From Kiritimatiellia bacterium (GTDB taxonomy: Bacteria > Verrucomicrobiota > Kiritimatiellia > RFP12 > UBA1067), in the NCBI GenBank assembly GCA_017962315.1, contig JAGCVN010000137.1, positions 1-51,702 on the forward strand: DNA of 51,702 nt, given 5' to 3'. The position numbers and the translations under genes were made by a program. The notes beneath the pieces were generated by a model. It made no database searches, was not told where the DNA came from, and saw nothing but the letters and a program-made list of their open reading frames with translations. This document shows positions 50,195 through 51,702 of this stretch, piece by piece. Each line of letters opens with the position of its first letter. Position 1 is the stretch's first letter.

Positions 50195-50221
50195 ACCGAG
50201 AAACGAAAGGAAAAACAGAAA

Positions 50222-51109
50222 ATGGCAATACCAAAGAGACCGAGCGCGACGAACTTCCCCGCCGCGCCAAAGACAACGACGGCTCCTGCGCCGAAGACGG
50301 AGCAGACCGTGGACGGATGGGACGACTACAAGCGCGGGCACTTCATCGGACTGCACGGCACGGGGGGAGCGGGCAAGTCCACGCTTGCCGCGATGCTTCC
50401 CGGGCGGACGCTGTTCATCGACCTGGAGGGGTCGCTGAAGATCATCCGCCCGAAGCTGGAGGCGATGGGACTTCTCGCGAACATCGCGCCGAAGTTCCTG
50501 AAGTACGACAGCAAGGCGCCGGCGGCGGCGTGGAACGACCTCATGTCGTTCCTCTCGTCCGACGTGGCGCAGGGGTACGACAACATCGTGATCGACAGCT
50601 TCACGCGCGCCCAGGAGTGGGCGGCGCAGAACTGCATCGAGTCGATACCGGGCGATTCGGCCACGATCCGCAAGTCGCTGGAGCAGTGGATGTACGGCAA
50701 GGGGGCGCAGCTCGTCTTCGACAAGTTCGCGCCGATCTACCCGCTCATCGACGACATCTGCGACGCGGGGGCAAACGTGCTTGCGATCGCGCACTCGGAG
50801 CCGACGAGGTTCACGAACGCGGACGGCGGGGACTACTGGCAGAACCAGCCGCGCCTCGTGCAGGGCGAGAAGGGAAAGGCGCCGGGGCGCTCCACCTTCC
50901 TCGAGAAGACGGACCACCTTCTCTACCTCGCGGCGGACGTGAGCGTGGAGAAGGGAAAGGCCAAGGGCGGCATGACGCGGACGCTCTACACGGGCGGCAT
51001 CGCCACGATGATGGCCAAGAGCCGCACCGTGCAGGGGTGCGCGTTCGAGGTGCCGAACTGGGACGAGAGCAACGCGGCCCTGTTCGACTGGTCGCAGATC
51101 ATCCACTGA
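50222..51109 (+). CDS. RecA-fold ATPase, Sak4-like recombination protein
   Basis: 295 residues; GAAACGAAAGGAAAA leader before ATG 50222. Walker A GTGGAGKST (46-54) with Lys52, Walker B NIVIDS with Asp125, and a downstream IAHSEPTRF sensor-like strand mark the phage AAA_24/Sak4 group. These are short RecA-like ATPases that promote single-strand annealing with an SSB. The Pro/Thr/Ala-rich N-terminus (8-26) is disordered. The order nuclease-ATPase-SSB-like partner is classic for phage recombination modules. Confidence 0.85.
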   Translation: MAIPKRPSATNFPAAPKTTTAPAPKTEQTVDGWDDYKRGHFIGLHGTGGAGKSTLAAMLPGRTLFIDLEGSLKIIRPKLEAMGLLANIAPKFLKYDSKAPAAAWNDLMSFLSSDVAQGYDNIVIDSFTRAQEWAAQNCIESIPGDSATIRKSLEQWMYGKGAQLVFDKFAPIYPLIDDICDAGANVLAIAHSEPTRFTNADGGDYWQNQPRLVQGEKGKAPGRSTFLEKTDHLLYLAADVSVEKGKAKGGMTRTLYTGGIATMMAKSRTVQGCAFEVPNWDESNAALFDWSQIIH

Positions 51110-51128
51110 ACGACAAGGAGGAAACGCA

Positions 51129-51702
51129 ATGGCATACACGCAGGGCCAGCCGTTCTCATACGGCATACCGGACGGGACCTACACGGGGCGTCCGACCACG
51201 GCAAGCTGCTTCGAGAAGGACGGGCGGCTGATACTCGACGTCAATTTCGCGGTGAAAGACCCGCAGACGGGCGAGTGGTACAAGAAGGACAACGGGTACG
51301 AATGGGAGGCGAAGAAGCGGCACTGGCTTTCGAGCAAGGACGGCGGCTTCAACGAGGCGACCATCACCGGCATCCGCGAATGGGCGAAGGGCTGGAACCC
51401 CGCCTCGTTCGAGGACTTCTACTGGTTCCAGCTTCCCGACGCGAACGGAGTGCCATTCGGCAACCTGGCCGCGATCGGGGAGGTCGAGCTGAACTTCACG
51501 ACCGACAAGCAGGGTAACCAGCAGATATGGGTGCACGACCCGAACCGCCCGAAGGGGGCGGCGGGGCGCAAGGCGTTCGTGCCGGATGGAGGGAACGCCG
51601 ACAAGGCCGCGCTCATGGCGAAGTGGGGGACGAAGGCCAAGGCGCTGTTCGCCGCCACGCCGAAGAAGGTCGCGCCCGTCGCCGCGCAGAACGCGCCCGC
51701 AA
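51129..51702 (+). CDS. Probable ssDNA-binding or recombination partner (3' end outside the window)
   Basis: The ATG at 51129 follows ACAAGGAGG. The frame stays open to the window end (191 residues visible). Residues 1-140 look like a beta-rich domain (FSYGIPDGTYTGRPTTAS, GRLILDVNFAVKD, EVELNFTTDKQGNQQIWV), followed by a basic Ala/Lys/Pro-rich flexible tail starting near 175. A compact OB-like domain with a disordered tail is typical of phage SSBs. Its position behind the Sak4-like ATPase supports this, but I cannot identify the family with certainty. Confidence 0.55.
   Translation, partial: MAYTQGQPFSYGIPDGTYTGRPTTASCFEKDGRLILDVNFAVKDPQTGEWYKKDNGYEWEAKKRHWLSSKDGGFNEATITGIREWAKGWNPASFEDFYWFQLPDANGVPFGNLAAIGEVELNFTTDKQGNQQIWVHDPNRPKGAAGRKAFVPDGGNADKAALMAKWGTKAKALFAATPKKVAPVAAQNAPA

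Larger units (their letters stand above)
44260..51702 (+). mobile_element. Phage-like early region (right end outside the window)
   Basis: All genes run on the plus strand, are short, tightly packed and often ATGA-coupled. They include RHH and AlpA/Xis-like regulators, a ParB-domain protein, a Cas4/RecB-like nuclease and a Sak4-like ATPase. This is the usual content of early recombination and replication modules of tailed phages. No integrase, portal, terminase or structural gene is within reach. The left limit is placed at the point where the LRR gene loses its N-terminus; an attachment site could not be confirmed because the other end is not visible. Confidence 0.55.

Overview
The window looks like a chromosome segment from an anaerobic, polysaccharide-degrading member of the PVC bacteria, most likely Kiritimatiellota or a neighbouring Verrucomicrobia/Lentisphaerae lineage. 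The reasons are family content: an SHD1-domain secreted protein, Tat-exported Gfo/Idh/MocA oxidoreductases, a hydrazine-synthase-alpha-like TolB/cytochrome hybrid, autotransporter-like and BspA-type leucine-rich-repeat surface proteins carrying chitobiase C-terminal domains, and several glycoside hydrolases. DNA is GC-rich with high GC at third codon positions, which creates many long antisense open frames that are not genes. The taxonomic call is inference from domain content only.

Layout. 1-3.7 kb: the tail of an autotransporter-like surface protein and a multidomain C10 (streptopain-type) cysteine protease. 3.7-3.9 kb: a decayed AAA-ATPase-like gene start with a palindrome in its break. 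4.0-10.5 kb (minus): a tight operon from mnmA through an SHD1 protein and an ABC-2 type transporter (permease, ATPase, permease) to a Tat-exported Gfo/Idh oxidoreductase. 10.6-12.6 kb (plus): a NYN-domain protein with two zinc-ribbon-like repeats, then ribD. 12.7-17.4 kb (plus): GH10, GH78 and a TatD-family hydrolase. 17.5-24.2 kb (plus): an HZS-alpha-like di-heme protein, an iron alcohol dehydrogenase, deoC, a 5-methylcytosine methyltransferase remnant and an FGGY sugar kinase. A bidirectional hairpin at 24.25 kb separates this from the minus-strand genes.

24.3-35.6 kb (minus) is an electron-transfer cluster: EtfB, ferredoxin-fused EtfA, ETF-quinone oxidoreductase, a Tat-exported Gfo/Idh protein, a seven-heme cytochrome c with a b-cytochrome-like membrane tail, ApbE, and a discoidin-fold secreted protein; an MTA/SAH-deaminase-like amidohydrolase lies upstream of it. 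A plausible route is a reduced flavoprotein to the quinone pool and then to the multiheme cytochrome. 35.8-40.0 kb (plus): htpG and a GH36 alpha-galactosidase. 40.4-42.4 kb (minus): a csoR-permease-lysE metal-efflux operon with a visible promoter-operator.

42.4-44.3 kb holds a frameshifted protein tail and an LRR gene that has lost its N-terminus. Immediately beyond it, 44.3-51.7 kb (plus) is a phage-like early region: a row of tiny genes, ribbon-helix-helix and AlpA/Xis-like regulators, a ParB-domain protein, a Cas4/RecB-like nuclease, a Sak4-like ATPase and a probable ssDNA-binding partner cut by the window end. These genes share a stereotyped AAACGAAAGGAAA leader, and GTTATAAC-centred palindromes recur at the promoter and between the small genes. 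No tRNA, rRNA, CRISPR array, integrase or transposase was recognised.
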